Positions 9,534 to 21,301 of a stretch of 64,000 nucleotides of DNA are shown here, in pieces. A model generated the notes under the pieces. That model saw only the letters and a program-made list of their open reading frames with translations. It ran no database searches and was not told the DNA's origin. Position 1 is the stretch's first letter, and each line of letters begins with the position of its first letter. The translations under genes and the position numbers were made by a program. This DNA is from JBGSTR01 sp963707135 (lineage in GTDB: Bacteria > Pseudomonadota > Gammaproteobacteria > Chromatiales > Chromatiaceae): NCBI GenBank assembly GCA_963707135.1, contig CAVPOY010000023.1, positions 100,735-164,734 on the forward strand, in the 5' to 3' direction.

Positions 9534-11138
9534 ATGGTCTCGTTGGATACCGCAACCAAACCTAGCCAGACGAATTGGCTCAAGTGGGGTGCGCTCGGGC
9601 TGATCGCCCTGCTGAACCTCTACGCCGTTGTCATCATGTATGCCCAGGGGGAGACCATCTTTGCCCTCGTGGTCCTGGTGCTGGTCAGCATCGGCCTCTT
9701 TGTCTTCGCCAGCGACCGCGCCTACGTACATCGCTACATCTTCCCGGGCGTGGCAACGATGTTCATTTTCATCATCTTTCCGCTGATCTACACGATCTGG
9801 ATCGCGTTCACCAACTACAGTGCCGCCAACATTCAAACCTTCGAACGGGCGCGTCAGATCCTGCTGGACAAGAGCTACCGCGCAGAGGGCCAGAACTACG
9901 CCTTCGCAATCTACGACGAAGGCGGCAATCGCTATTCGCTGGCGTTGACCTCCCGCGAAGGCGCCGAGTTCGTCGCCGGAGGCATCGAGCTCCGTACCCC
10001 GGATCCCAAGGCAAAGGAAGCGACCGAAACGGCACCGGTAGAGGTCTCATTGGAGCCCGCCGATTCCAAACCCGACGGGACCCCGCTGGCGGTGAAAGAC
10101 ATCATTAAGCTGCGTAAGGTCCTCCAGGAGATCGAGGCAACCCTCCCGGACGGCGTAAAGCTACGCATGAGCGGGATGCGCGATTTCTCGGCGCTGCAAC
10201 CACTCTATAAGCCACTGCCCGCCGCACAGGGCGGCGACGGCGAGACACTCGTGAATCAACAAACCGGCGAGCGAATCGCGCCGGACTTCGCTTCCGGTTT
10301 TTTCCGTCCGGTGAATGCAGAGGGTGAATTCATCGGCAAGGGGCTCGCCCCCGGCTTCACCACGTTGGTCGGTTGGAGCAACTTCACCCGCGTACTGACC
10401 GATCCGGGTGTCCAGGGACCCTTCGTGCAGATCTTTATCTGGACGCTGATCTTCTCGCTGTTGTCGGTGTTGTTCACGCTGATCATCGGCGTCGTCCTGG
10501 CGACGCTGGTGCAATGGGAGGAACTGGCCGGACGCGGCGTCTACCGACTCCTGTTGATCCTGCCCTACGCGGTTCCGGCCTTTATCTCGATCCTGCTTTT
10601 CCGCGGGCTGTTCAGTCAGAACTTCGGCGAGATCAACATGCTGCTGGACTCACTGTTCGGCGTCCGTCCCGCCTGGTTCAATGACCCGACGCTGGCCAAG
10701 ACGATGGTGCTGATCGTCAACACCTGGCTCGGTTACCCCTACATGATGATCCTGAGCATGGGGCTTCTGAAGGCCATCCCGCAGGATCTCTATGAGGCAT
10801 CGGCGATGGACGGAGCGGGGTTCATCCGCAACTTTTTCTCGATCACGGTGCCGCTGCTGATGAAACCGCTGGCACCGCTGCTCATCGCATCATTTGCCTT
10901 TAATTTCAATAACTTCGTTCTTATTCAACTGCTGACGAAAGGTGGTCCGGACATCACCAGCGCGGTCGTCCCCGCCGGTGAGACGGACCTTTTGGTGACC
11001 TACACCTACCGCATCGCCTTCGAGGGCTCAGGACAGGACTACGGCCTGGCAAGCGCGATCGCCACGCTGATCTTCCTGATGGTCGGCGCACTGGCCCTGC
11101 TGAACCTCAAAATCATGCGCGTAGACCGCCCCCAATAG
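9534..11138 (+). CDS. malF: Maltose ABC transporter permease MalF
   Basis: 534 residues. The ATG at 9534 is 7 nt after GAGGAG; the in-frame ATG at 9528 is too close to that site. N-terminal TM helices are followed by the large periplasmic P2 loop (~residues 90-270) typical of MalF, then the permease core with the EAA loop EASAMDGAGFIRNFF, which contacts MalK. It makes the inner-membrane channel with MalG. Only 11 bp separate it from malG. Confidence 0.95.
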   Translation: MVSLDTATKPSQTNWLKWGALGLIALLNLYAVVIMYAQGETIFALVVLVLVSIGLFVFASDRAYVHRYIFPGVATMFIFIIFPLIYTIWIAFTNYSAANIQTFERARQILLDKSYRAEGQNYAFAIYDEGGNRYSLALTSREGAEFVAGGIELRTPDPKAKEATETAPVEVSLEPADSKPDGTPLAVKDIIKLRKVLQEIEATLPDGVKLRMSGMRDFSALQPLYKPLPAAQGGDGETLVNQQTGERIAPDFASGFFRPVNAEGEFIGKGLAPGFTTLVGWSNFTRVLTDPGVQGPFVQIFIWTLIFSLLSVLFTLIIGVVLATLVQWEELAGRGVYRLLLILPYAVPAFISILLFRGLFSQNFGEINMLLDSLFGVRPAWFNDPTLAKTMVLIVNTWLGYPYMMILSMGLLKAIPQDLYEASAMDGAGFIRNFFSITVPLLMKPLAPLLIASFAFNFNNFVLIQLLTKGGPDITSAVVPAGETDLLVTYTYRIAFEGSGQDYGLASAIATLIFLMVGALALLNLKIMRVDRPQ

Positions 11139-11149
11139 GAGACAACGTC

Positions 11150-12040
11150 ATGCCCATGGTGCAACCCGAATCACTCAAGTACCGCAAGCTGGCGGCCCAC
11201 GTGTTTCTGTGGCTCTTTCTGGCGCTGATCATCTTTCCGCTCCTGATGATCGTCGCGATCTCATTTCGTACCGGCAACTACGCGGTGGGCAGCATCATCC
11301 CCACCGACCCGACCCTAGACCATTGGAGGCTGGCCCTCGGTTACACGGTCGTCGACCAGGCCGGCAACGTCACCCCACCGCCCTTTCCCGTCCTGCTGTG
11401 GCTATGGAACTCCGTGAAGGTCGCCACCATCACCGCCGCCCTGATCGTGGCGCTTTCGACCACCTGTGCTTACGCCTTTGCGCGGCTGAAGTTCGCCGGG
11501 CGCACGCTGATCCTCAACGCCATGTTGATCTTCCAGATGTTCCCGGCGGTGCTGGCATTGGTGGCCTTCTACGCCCTATTCAGCCGCATCAGCGACTACA
11601 TTCCACCGATCGGGCTCGACACCCACCCGGGTCTGATCTTCGCCTATCTGGGCGGTATCGCTCTGCATGTCTGGACCATCAAGGGCTACTTCGAGACCAT
11701 TGACAAGTCGCTCGAGGAGTCGGCCATGCTCGACGGCGCATCCCCGTGGCAGGCCTTCCGGCTGATCCTCCTGCCGCTGTCGGTGCCGATCCTGGCGGTG
11801 GTCTTCATCCTGTCCTTCATCACGGCCATCACGGAATACCCGGTCGCGTCGATCCTGCTGCAGGAAGAGGCCAAGCTGACGCTTGCCGTCGGCACCCAGT
11901 ACTACCTGAACCCGCAGGAGTACAAATGGGGCGATTTCGCCGCCGCGGCGGTCCTGTCCGGACTGCCGATCACCGTCGTCTTTCTGCTCGCTCAGCGCTG
12001 GCTCGTCGGCGGACTCACCGCCGGAGGTGTCAAGGGATGA
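11150..12040 (+). CDS. malG: Maltose ABC transporter permease MalG
   Basis: 296 residues, the usual MalG length, with about six TM helices. The EAA loop reads EESAMLDGASPWQAF, and the C-terminus (WLVGGLTAGGVKG) is the well-known MalG tail that reaches into the MalK dimer. GAGACAACGTC precedes the ATG. It is the second permease of MalFGK2. 111 bp separate it from malK. Confidence 0.96.
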   Translation: MPMVQPESLKYRKLAAHVFLWLFLALIIFPLLMIVAISFRTGNYAVGSIIPTDPTLDHWRLALGYTVVDQAGNVTPPPFPVLLWLWNSVKVATITAALIVALSTTCAYAFARLKFAGRTLILNAMLIFQMFPAVLALVAFYALFSRISDYIPPIGLDTHPGLIFAYLGGIALHVWTIKGYFETIDKSLEESAMLDGASPWQAFRLILLPLSVPILAVVFILSFITAITEYPVASILLQEEAKLTLAVGTQYYLNPQEYKWGDFAAAAVLSGLPITVVFLLAQRWLVGGLTAGGVKG

Positions 12041-12151
12041 CAAGGTACACGCGGGCAATCGTCCGTTACCCGACACGACGATCCTGTCCGCTGGATCGAT
12101 AGCGTCCGCAACACCCGGACCGCCGAACCCCATTCTGCTGAGGAACGAGAC

Positions 12152-13294
<1,143 letters not shown>

Positions 13295-13419
13295 AAGTTA
13301 TCCCCCGGCCGTCGCCGGATTTGTCGGATGCTTCGAGAGTCCGTTGGCCGAGCGCCGCGGGAGCGCAGCCAGATTGGCCAGACCGGTCCCTCGACACCTG
13401 AAACAAAGGACTCTGACAA

Positions 13420-15282
13420 TTGAGCCAGAATCCAACCGTTAGACGACTACGCCATCTGATCCAAAGGGTGGCCCCCGGGGTCGTGGCCTTGTCGGGTTAC
13501 CGGTGGTCCTGGCTACGCAACGATGTCATGGCGGGACTCTCCGTGGCCGCGATCGCGTTACCGGTGGGAATCGCCTACTCCGACCTTGCCGGCGTACCGC
13601 CCGTCGTCGGGATGTACTCGGCCATATTCCCGCTCTTTGCCTACGCGCTGTTCGGGTCTTCCCGCCAGCTGATGACCGGTCCGGATGCCGCGACCTGCAT
13701 CATCGTCGCAGCCTCTCTCACGCCCCTGGCCGACGGTGACCCGCAACGCTACGCCACGCTGCTGCTGGGGCTGACGCTGATGACGGGGCTCCTGTATCTG
13801 TTCGCCGGCGCTATCCGGCTCGGGTTCATTGCGAACTTCCTTTCCCAGCCCATTCTGACCGGGTATCTGAACGGCATCGCCCTGCTGATCATCGTGGGCC
13901 AGCTGCCAAAGCTGTTCGGCTACCCAGGCACCGAGGAGCGGTTCTTCCGCAAGATATTGGAATTCCTCGAACGCGTCGATCAGAGCCACTGGCCGACGCT
14001 GGCCCTGGGTCTGAGCATGCTGGCCCTGCTGGTGCTGGTAATCCGCTTCCTGCCGCGGCTCCCCGGCGCATTCGTGGTGGTCGCCGTTAGCATCGGACTG
14101 GTGGCCGGCCTTGGATTGGACCAAAAGGGCGTAGCGGTCCTCGGCGATGTCCCCGGGGGGTTGCCGTCGCTTGTTCTGCCTTCCTTCGGCCACGGTGCTT
14201 TTCAAGATCTCTTCACCGCTGCCGCAGGCATCATGCTCGTGAGCTTCACCAGCGGCGTGCTAACCGCGAAGAGCTTCGCCCGTCGAAACGGCTACGAGGT
14301 CGACGCCAATCAGGAGCTAATCGGGTTCGGAGCCTGCAATCTCGCGTCCGGCCTGGCACAGGGATTTCCGGTGACCGGGGCGGACTCGCGTACCGCGGTC
14401 AACAACGCCATGGGCGGAAAGACCCAGATGGTCGGGGTGGTGGCCGGCGGGACCATGCTGTTGGTCCTGCTTTTCCTGACCTCCCCGCTGGCCTATGTAC
14501 CAACGGCCGCGCTGGCCGCGGTGATACTGGTTTCGGCGGTCGGGCTGTTCGATCTGGCGGATCTTCAGTCCCTGTTGCGCATGAGCTACCGGGAGTTCCT
14601 GATGTCGGCCAGTACCACGCTGGGCGTGCTCGTGCTCGGGGTGCTGCCCGGCGTCCTGCTGGCGGTCACCCTGTCCCTGATCTGGCTCCTGTCGGTCGCG
14701 TCGCGGCCGAACGATGCCGTGCTGGGTCGGGTGCCCGGCCAGAAAGGCTTCCACAACGTCGCCGACTATCCGGAGGCAAAGACGATTCCCGGGCTGCTGC
14801 TCTATCGTTTCGAATCCAATGTCGTCTTTTTTAACGCGGACTACCTCAAGACCCGAATGCGCGCGGCCATTGCGGCTCAAAAGACCCCGGTCGAATGGGT
14901 CGTCATCGACGCCAGTCCGGTCAATGTCATCGACGTGACCGGGCTGCGTAAACTCGACGAGCTGCGTCAGGAATTAGCGGCGGCGGGGATCTCCGTCTAT
15001 TTCGCCCGCGTGAAGCGGCACCTGGAACGCTTTTTCAACGTCGCGTACGCGAAGGAGCGGCGCCAGGCAGCCAAGCAGTACCGCTTCCAAACGCTGAAGC
15101 CTGCCGTAAGGGCCTATCTCAAGCACCAGAAAGCGAAGGGAGTCGCCGTAGCCGACACGGATACGGCGGATTCCGAGTTGGATGCCCGCCAATGGCGCGA
15201 GCCGGTCCAGCCGCCGCGGAAGGACCGGCAGGATACGGCGCCCATACCGCGAGAGGAAAAGCAACCGGATCGGTCCGCGTGA
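13420..15282 (+). CDS. SulP (SLC26) family anion permease with STAS domain
   Basis: 620 residues starting at TTG, 9 nt after AAAGGA. The N-terminal motif GLSVAAIALPVGIAYSDLAGVPPVVGMYS is shortened here to its core GLSVAAIALPVGIAYSDLA, a SulP hallmark. About ten TM segments follow. A cytoplasmic STAS domain (~residues 455-575) contains VVIDASPVNVIDVTGL. The ~50-residue tail is charged and disordered. Members carry sulfate, bicarbonate or other anions by proton or sodium coupling; the substrate cannot be told from sequence. It is 125 bp after malK and need not be cotranscribed. Confidence 0.9.
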   Translation: MSQNPTVRRLRHLIQRVAPGVVALSGYRWSWLRNDVMAGLSVAAIALPVGIAYSDLAGVPPVVGMYSAIFPLFAYALFGSSRQLMTGPDAATCIIVAASLTPLADGDPQRYATLLLGLTLMTGLLYLFAGAIRLGFIANFLSQPILTGYLNGIALLIIVGQLPKLFGYPGTEERFFRKILEFLERVDQSHWPTLALGLSMLALLVLVIRFLPRLPGAFVVVAVSIGLVAGLGLDQKGVAVLGDVPGGLPSLVLPSFGHGAFQDLFTAAAGIMLVSFTSGVLTAKSFARRNGYEVDANQELIGFGACNLASGLAQGFPVTGADSRTAVNNAMGGKTQMVGVVAGGTMLLVLLFLTSPLAYVPTAALAAVILVSAVGLFDLADLQSLLRMSYREFLMSASTTLGVLVLGVLPGVLLAVTLSLIWLLSVASRPNDAVLGRVPGQKGFHNVADYPEAKTIPGLLLYRFESNVVFFNADYLKTRMRAAIAAQKTPVEWVVIDASPVNVIDVTGLRKLDELRQELAAAGISVYFARVKRHLERFFNVAYAKERRQAAKQYRFQTLKPAVRAYLKHQKAKGVAVADTDTADSELDARQWREPVQPPRKDRQDTAPIPREEKQPDRSA

Positions 15283-15393
15283 CGCCATGGGACGGGAAGC
15301 CTGGGGCTCAGAGCCCGACGCTGCGCTCTGCTCTCGCGATCGAGCTGTCAATGGGCTAGAGTGCAGCCTCTTTTCGGCCGCATGTGGTGCTAC

Positions 15394-16812
15394 ATGAGGC
15401 GCAACGCGTACTGTTCCCTCCTGGCTCTCCCGATCCTGCCGATGTGGGCCGCGCTGCTGGTTGCGGGCCCGCAGACGGAAGGGTCGCCGTCGTCCGCCGA
15501 CCAGCCGGAACCCCTTGAGGAGGGCTTCCCACTCCAGCCCGTAGCCTATGAGCCGCCACCGGTACTCAAGTCAGCGGATCTCCTGCCCGCCGATGCCCTC
15601 ACGGGACCACGCCACCGGGTGGTGGAAGCGGTTCCTTCAGATGGCTTCCTGACACGCTTCACCATCGAATCCGACTTCGGCACCTTCGAAGCCGCCTCAC
15701 CGGCCCTCGCACTCACCCGCATCCAAGAGATCGGCGCCCTCGCCGAGTTGGAGAAACTCGAGACGGAGGAACTTGCAAAGGACGGATTCGAGCATTCCGC
15801 CGAGCGACTGAAAGAGAGCTTCCGGCACCTGGCGAAAGATCCAGAGGGTACCCTGAAAGGGGTACCGAAGGGCGTCGGCCGATTCTTCAACCGTTTGGAG
15901 CGCGCCGCCAAGACCGGCTACCAGACCATCCAGGACCGCAGGGCGGAGCCGGACGCGCCCACCGCGGTCCTTCCGGGACCCGGGAGCCGGTTGCCCGGGG
16001 CGCCCCTGGCGGGAGCAACGCAACACGCCGGCGATCAACCCAGCAGTGCGGCAGTAGCCGCCAAGCTCGCGGGGCGCACTGCGGCGGACATCTTCGGTTA
16101 TTCCGAGCAGCGCCGTGAGATCGCCAAGCGGCTGAACGTCGATCCCTATACGGACAACCCGGTGCTGGCCAAACGGCTGGACGAGGTCGCCTGGGCCGCC
16201 TTCTCCGGCGGGCTTGGGGTGACCGCGATCAAGGCCCTGGTTCCGGCCAGCAATCTCGTTACGGTCACGAGCAGCGCCTCGAACTGGGTTTGGGAGACCA
16301 CGCCAGGGGATTTGCGCGTCTACAACGAGCAGACCTTACTCGGGCTCGGGGCGGCACCGGACGATGTGGATCGGCTGCTCCGGCACCCGTTCTTCACAAC
16401 GTCGCTGCGAACCCGGCTGGTGAAGGCGCTGGACGCGATGTCCGGGGTCGCCGACCGCGCCGCCGTCATGCCCCTGGCACTCTCGGTAACCTCCACCCAG
16501 CAAGCACGCTTCGTCGTTGAGTCTTCGGAGATGCTGGCCCGCGTTCACGCCGCGGAGCGCCCGCTTGAGCGGCTCTCCCTCGACGGCACCCTGATCGCCC
16601 AACGCGGCGACACGCTGGTGGTGCCGGCGCCGGTGGACGCCATGTCCTGGAATGCGGACCTTCATGGATTTGCTGAGCGAATGGTCGGCCAGGGCCGCGA
16701 GCGCCGGATGTACGTCCGCGGCGGTGCGACTCCGCTTGCCCAGGAGCAGCTGGCGGCCCTTGGCTGGACCCTGGTGGCCTGGCCCGACCCGGCCGACGCG
16801 GCGCAGCAGTAA
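15394..16812 (+). CDS. Exported hypothetical protein
   Basis: About 472 residues from ATG 15394; a GTG at 15361 in the same frame is the alternative start. Residues 1-25 (RRNAYCSLLALPILPMW) form a signal peptide. The mature protein has an amphipathic region with EIGALAELEKLETEEL and RFFNRLERAAKTGYQ, a Pro/Gly/Ala linker, then an alpha-helical C-terminal half. Codon use is clean throughout. No family name can be given; it is probably periplasmic. It follows the SulP gene by ~110 bp on the same strand. Confidence 0.6.
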   Translation: MRRNAYCSLLALPILPMWAALLVAGPQTEGSPSSADQPEPLEEGFPLQPVAYEPPPVLKSADLLPADALTGPRHRVVEAVPSDGFLTRFTIESDFGTFEAASPALALTRIQEIGALAELEKLETEELAKDGFEHSAERLKESFRHLAKDPEGTLKGVPKGVGRFFNRLERAAKTGYQTIQDRRAEPDAPTAVLPGPGSRLPGAPLAGATQHAGDQPSSAAVAAKLAGRTAADIFGYSEQRREIAKRLNVDPYTDNPVLAKRLDEVAWAAFSGGLGVTAIKALVPASNLVTVTSSASNWVWETTPGDLRVYNEQTLLGLGAAPDDVDRLLRHPFFTTSLRTRLVKALDAMSGVADRAAVMPLALSVTSTQQARFVVESSEMLARVHAAERPLERLSLDGTLIAQRGDTLVVPAPVDAMSWNADLHGFAERMVGQGRERRMYVRGGATPLAQEQLAALGWTLVAWPDPADAAQQ

Positions 16813-17327
16813 AACCGGATGCCGTGGCGCTCGCCTTCCATCATCCGGCAAGCGGAGCGGGCATCCCCAAGTCGTGACGCGGGGCCCCGCCGACGGCGTC
16901 GCCCACTGGTGCGAATGCGCCAAGGCTCAACCGCTCTTCGTTCCGGCTTTCGGTACCTGTGGCAATTCGCCGTCTCGCGACTCGGACGCCTCGCACAGGG
17001 ACCCGGCACCCGCAGGCAGCTCCTGATAGCTGGCGGCATGACGTTCTCCCCGCCGGGCTCAAGCGGCGCAATTCCCTGTCGGGACCGCCGCCGGCAGCTT
17101 CTGTGGAGCGGCAGCTACCGTAGCCAATCCCCGGAGTCCGCTTTGGGCGTGAGGCTGCCGCTCGGCGCCAGCGCATGGGATGGGCACGCGACACTCGGCC
17201 ACGTGGAGCGCAGACTCCAACGCTACCTGGAGCGGGAAAAATATCCCTCGAAACTCCTATCCCTTGTGGCCAGAAACGTGGCCTTCTACGCTAGTGGGAC
17301 AGCGATTTTCCCGGAGAAAAGAGAACG
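16813..17327. other. Intergenic region, no gene supported
   Basis: 515 bp with long open frames on both strands. Their predicted proteins are Arg/Ser/Pro-rich and lack any recognisable motif, so they are treated as GC-driven artefacts. No hairpin terminator with a T tract was seen after the exported-protein gene. Confidence 0.3.
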
Positions 17328-17543
17328 ATGAGCATATCGCAGAAGAAGCCTGAGCAAGACCACGACGAACGACTCGCGCAGGAACTGACCATGGCGGCCG
17401 CGGAGATGCAACGAGCCGTTCATGCCGCTGTCCTCGCGGGCCTGAAGGTCACACTGGCCGTCGAGACCATGCACCACGTCGGTCATCACTATCCCGAGCC
17501 CCTGGTGGAGGTCAAGGTGGAACGCGTGATCAAGCTCGCCTAG
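17328..17543 (+). CDS. Small helical hypothetical protein
   Basis: 71 residues, no signal peptide. The sequence is polar and helical (DERLAQELTMAAAEMQRAVH), with a His pair in ETMHHVGHHYPEP. The ATG is preceded by GAGAA. No family is recognised. Codon use looks coding and the stop is clean, but the small size makes the call uncertain. It stands alone between two long gene-poor stretches. Confidence 0.4.
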   Translation: MSISQKKPEQDHDERLAQELTMAAAEMQRAVHAAVLAGLKVTLAVETMHHVGHHYPEPLVEVKVERVIKLA

Positions 17544-17950
17544 GCATGGCGCAGAGTATCCGTTGCAGACCGGCCTGACTTTCTCTCGTCACCCCAAACC
17601 GTCTCGTCGCTAAGGCGAGGGGCGCAAGGGTGCGGCGGGAAAATGGGGCAGGAAAGTTCAGCTGCAGCTCCGTGCCGGGGTTTCGGTTCACCGCATCGAT
17701 GCGGTCGTTCATCGCGAGTGTCAGCTGACGCACGAGCCCGGTCCCGGTGCCCGACGTTTCGCGTTTGAGTTAGTTGAGCCAGCGATCAGTCAGCTGCAGG
17801 ATGAGCAATAAGGCGCTGCCGGACGTCAGGGGGTCGGAGCATTACGGCATTGGAGTAGGGTCGGGGTGAATGGGCTGAGGCTGGCGTGGTCGGCACCTTT
17901 TCTCGGGCCCTGGCCGGTTCCACCGACGTCATGGATTCACAGGCAGATCG

Positions 17951-18719
17951 ATGCAAAGTCCGCTTCATATCGCCCTCGGAGACAGCGCAGCGGGCAGCCT
18001 GCGCGCCGCCTGCAGGTCTCACGGCATGCCCGGCAACGTGCTAAGCATCCCGGATGATTTTAGCCATGGCCCGCTCGATGACGGTTTTGCGCGCATCGAC
18101 TACATGCGCGCCTGCTTCCGGGGCTACGACGACTGGTTGTTCGATGTCACTGACGCTTTCGCACCTTGGCGGGAGGTTAGTCGAGCGGCTCGAGGACGAA
18201 AAGCCGGAGGCAATCGCGATTTGGAGCGGGGATAACGTCTCCGAGGCTACCTTCCTCGCGATGGCCTGCTGGTCGCTGGCCGGTCGCCCGGAAAGGGTGC
18301 TGCACGTGGCCATGCCGGGAAACGATGGCCGCTACCATGTGGCCACCCACACCCCGGCCGAGCTCGCCGATTTCTTCGTATCCCGTCGGGAGCTGACGGA
18401 CGTCGAGCGTGCGAACCTGGCCAAGGAATTTCAGCGCATCCGCGACGAAACGGGCCTCCTGCGCGGCTGGGAGAACGGGCGGATCATCGGCGTGCCGATC
18501 GATCGATACGACTCCGTGCTGATTGACTCCTGCTCACCGACCTGGACAGCGGCGCCGCGCATCGTCGGCACGGCCATGGGCCGGTGCGGGGAACGCAACG
18601 CCATGAGCGACCTGTTCTGGTCGAGTCGGCTGCAGGTCCTTATCGACTCCGGACGCATCGAAGCCGACGGGCCGAGATACCGGTTGCGCGAATACGCCGT
18701 CCGACTGGTTCAGGCGTGA
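17951..18719 (+). pseudogene. DUF1835/DUF3658-type protein, frameshifted
   Basis: The first frame starts LHIALGDSAAGSLRAAC and continues to DDFSHGPL, the DUF1835 signature. Around 18130-18175 the homologous reading jumps one frame to LVERLEDEKPEAIAIWSGDN and runs to a TGA at 18717-18719, covering the C-terminal DUF3658-like part (GMGRCGERNAMSDLFWSSRL-like block, LIDSGRIEADG). The family's function is unknown. One indel separates the halves, so the gene may be truly broken or may be intact in the organism and mis-sequenced. Confidence 0.6.
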
Positions 18720-19240
18720 CTCCCCGGCTGGACGTTCGGCAGCACGCGGTTCAAGCGGAATCGGCGGCGCAATCCGGGCCTACTGGCACTCGTCGCCGCG
18801 GTCGCGCTCATGCTCGGGGACTAGGGTCGCGACTTGGTCGCTGTTGGCCGCTGCATTGATACCGGCCTCGTGTATGACTGTCGTGAGAGCCAGTGTCGGG
18901 ACGACGTCACCCATCTACCCTCCGTGCCCTTTGCCGCGCGGCGCCCGGCTTTGCTCGCAGGGGCGGGGGCCCCGGGTATATTCGGTCTCGGGCTCATCGC
19001 GATCGGCTGGCGAAAAAAGTAGCGTCATTTGAGGCGCTTTTCGCGACGGTTCCGACGCGCGAAACGGATCCTAGCGATGATCCAGCTATTGGCCATTTCA
19101 GGCCGATTGCGATCCGTGCATCTGGTGACGCCGGCGGGATAATCGGTGCGGCTAGCCCGGCTGCCGGCCTCCTTTCCTGGCAATCACAAGATCTGTCGCG
19201 TAAGGTCCCCCGCGGGGACAGGCAGAGTTACGAGACGTGC
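18720..19240. other. Intergenic region before the glycerophosphodiesterase gene
   Basis: 521 bp. Near 18940-19022 one frame reads GAPGIFGLGLIAIGWRKK, which resembles a C-terminal PEP-CTERM/VPLPAP-like sorting helix (glycine-rich TM plus basic tail), but no convincing upstream reading frame is attached. Otherwise nothing is seen. Confidence 0.3.
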
Positions 19241-21112
19241 ATGAACTACAGCGTCGCTGACATCTGGAAAGCGGTGCTCGGGCGCCTGCCGACAACGTGG
19301 CGGTCGCTTTTTGTCATCCACCTCGGCTACGCCGCCCTGGGCGTGCTGTTGCTTGCACCGGTGACTGGCGTTCTGTTCCGCCTTCTGATCGGCCTCTCCG
19401 GTCGCACGGTGCTCGCGGACCAGGATATCGCCTACTTCCTGTTGACACCGCTAGGGATATCATCACTGGTCCTAGTCGTCGCGGTGCTCGTCGCCATCAT
19501 GGCGCTCGAGCAGGCATCGATGATGGCAATAGGCGCCAGTCTTTCCTCTGGCGGGCGCAATCCCATCCTCGACGCCCTCGTCTTCGCCGCCGGTCGCTCG
19601 CCCCGCATCCTGGAGTTCACGCTTCGCTTGGTTGCGCGGCTGCTGCTGCTCGCCGCTCCCTTCCTTCTCGCGGGCTTCGCTGTCGCGTGGCTGCTCATCA
19701 CGAAATACGACATCAACTATTACCTTCAGGCGCGTCCTCCGGAGTTCTGGACCACGGCGGCACTCGTCGGTTTGCTGCTGGTCGCGATGCTGACGCTGGT
19801 CATACGAAAGCTCGTTGCATGGTCGCTGGCGCTGCCTCTGGTCCTGTTTCTCGACGTGTCGCCGGCCCGATCGTTCATCGAAAGCGACCGGCTGACGGTG
19901 GGCAGTCGGCGTTTGATCCTGCAGGTCATGGTTCTCTGGGCGATTGCAGCCTTGGTGCTGGGTGCGCTGGTGCTGGGCGTCCTTCGGGGGCTCGGTGTCT
20001 GGATCGTCCCGATGTTCTTCGATTCACTGACGATACTGGCGGTCGTCCTCGGCGGACTGGTGGCCCTTTGGTTCGTCGCGAACCTGCTGGTCGCCGCATT
20101 CAGCGCGGCAGTATTCGCACTCGCCATCGTCGCCTTGGCCGAACGACTGGCGCCTGGTTTCGAGGTCGCCGAGCGCGAGCAGCGCGTCGCTTCGGTTCGC
20201 TTCCCGAGCTTGCGCGGATCCGCACGGCGTCTGGCCATGCTCCTGTTCGCTGCGGCCACCATCGCTGCGCTGACGGGCGCCTGGCTGGTCCACAGCATAG
20301 AGTTACGCGACGACATCACCATCGTCGCCCACCGAGGGGCCGCAGGAAAGGCACCCGAGAACACCTTGACCTCGGTCCGCCAGGCGATCCGGGATGGCGC
20401 CGACTGGGTCGAGATCGACGTACAGGAGTCCGCCGACAACCACGTCGTGGTGATTCACGACAGCGATTTCATGAAGCTGGCGGGGGTCGACCTCAAGGTG
20501 TGGGACGGTAGCCTGGCCCAGATCGGCGACATAGACGTGGGCAGCTGGTTTTCCCCCGCGTTCGCCGCCGAGCGCGTGCCGACGCTGCGCGAGGTGCTCG
20601 AGGCCGTGCGTGGCAAATCGAGGGTCGTCATCGAGCTCAAGTACTACGGCTACGACAAAGATTTGGAGAGGCGGGTGGTGCAGACCGTCGAGGAGGCGGA
20701 CATGGTCTCGGCGGTCGCGGTGATGTCGCTCGAATACCGGGCTATTCAGAAGATTCGCGCGCTGCGTCCAGACTGGACCATCGGACTGCTCTCGGCCGCC
20801 GCCGTGGGGGACCTGACCCGCCTCGATGCTGATTTCCTGGCGGTCAACATGGGAATGGCCACGCCTGGCTTCGTCCGCAAAGCCCGCGCGGCTGGCAAGC
20901 AGGTGTTCGTATGGACCGTGAACGACCCGGTATCGATGTCGCGCGCGATGTCCATCGGCGTGGATGGCATCATCACGGACGAGCCGGCAATGGCCCGCCA
21001 AGTCGTAGCCGAAAGGGCGAGCATGAGCCCGGTGGAGCGGCTGCTGATCCATACGGCCGTGCTCTTCGGCGAGCCCGTTGCCCCGCGTACGTACCGCGAC
21101 AACTCACCCTGA
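19241..21112 (+). CDS. Membrane glycerophosphodiester phosphodiesterase
   Basis: 623 residues from ATG 19241; the frame is open further upstream but that part is not protein-like. The N-terminal half has about eight TM segments of the GDPD-associated membrane domain. The C-terminal GDPD TIM-barrel (~residues 345-600) shows the catalytic AHRGAAGKAPENT, the EID metal ligands in WVEIDVQ, VIHDSDF, and VIELKYYG. It should hydrolyse glycerophosphodiesters to glycerol-3-phosphate and alcohol at the membrane, in lipid turnover or teichoic/polar head-group recycling. No operon partner is seen. Confidence 0.88.
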   Translation: MNYSVADIWKAVLGRLPTTWRSLFVIHLGYAALGVLLLAPVTGVLFRLLIGLSGRTVLADQDIAYFLLTPLGISSLVLVVAVLVAIMALEQASMMAIGASLSSGGRNPILDALVFAAGRSPRILEFTLRLVARLLLLAAPFLLAGFAVAWLLITKYDINYYLQARPPEFWTTAALVGLLLVAMLTLVIRKLVAWSLALPLVLFLDVSPARSFIESDRLTVGSRRLILQVMVLWAIAALVLGALVLGVLRGLGVWIVPMFFDSLTILAVVLGGLVALWFVANLLVAAFSAAVFALAIVALAERLAPGFEVAEREQRVASVRFPSLRGSARRLAMLLFAAATIAALTGAWLVHSIELRDDITIVAHRGAAGKAPENTLTSVRQAIRDGADWVEIDVQESADNHVVVIHDSDFMKLAGVDLKVWDGSLAQIGDIDVGSWFSPAFAAERVPTLREVLEAVRGKSRVVIELKYYGYDKDLERRVVQTVEEADMVSAVAVMSLEYRAIQKIRALRPDWTIGLLSAAAVGDLTRLDADFLAVNMGMATPGFVRKARAAGKQVFVWTVNDPVSMSRAMSIGVDGIITDEPAMARQVVAERASMSPVERLLIHTAVLFGEPVAPRTYRDNSP

Positions 21113-21301
21113 CGACCTGTCGCCGCACATTCGCTGCATCAGCCACCTCACTGCACTCCCTGCACGCGATGGGCATTCCCCCCAAAACCGCCATCCGGAA
21201 TGCGGGTTGTAAGGCTGGAGCGAAGTCGGCGCCGAGGCGGTGACGAGCCACCGCGATCGGATCTGCACAACCGGAGGCACTGAGCAACTACGTCGCGTAA
21301 T

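Noticed and set aside
16819..17331. Long plus-strand frame after the exported-protein gene
   Set aside because: Arg/Ser/Pro-rich composition, equally long frames on the other strand and no recognisable motif.
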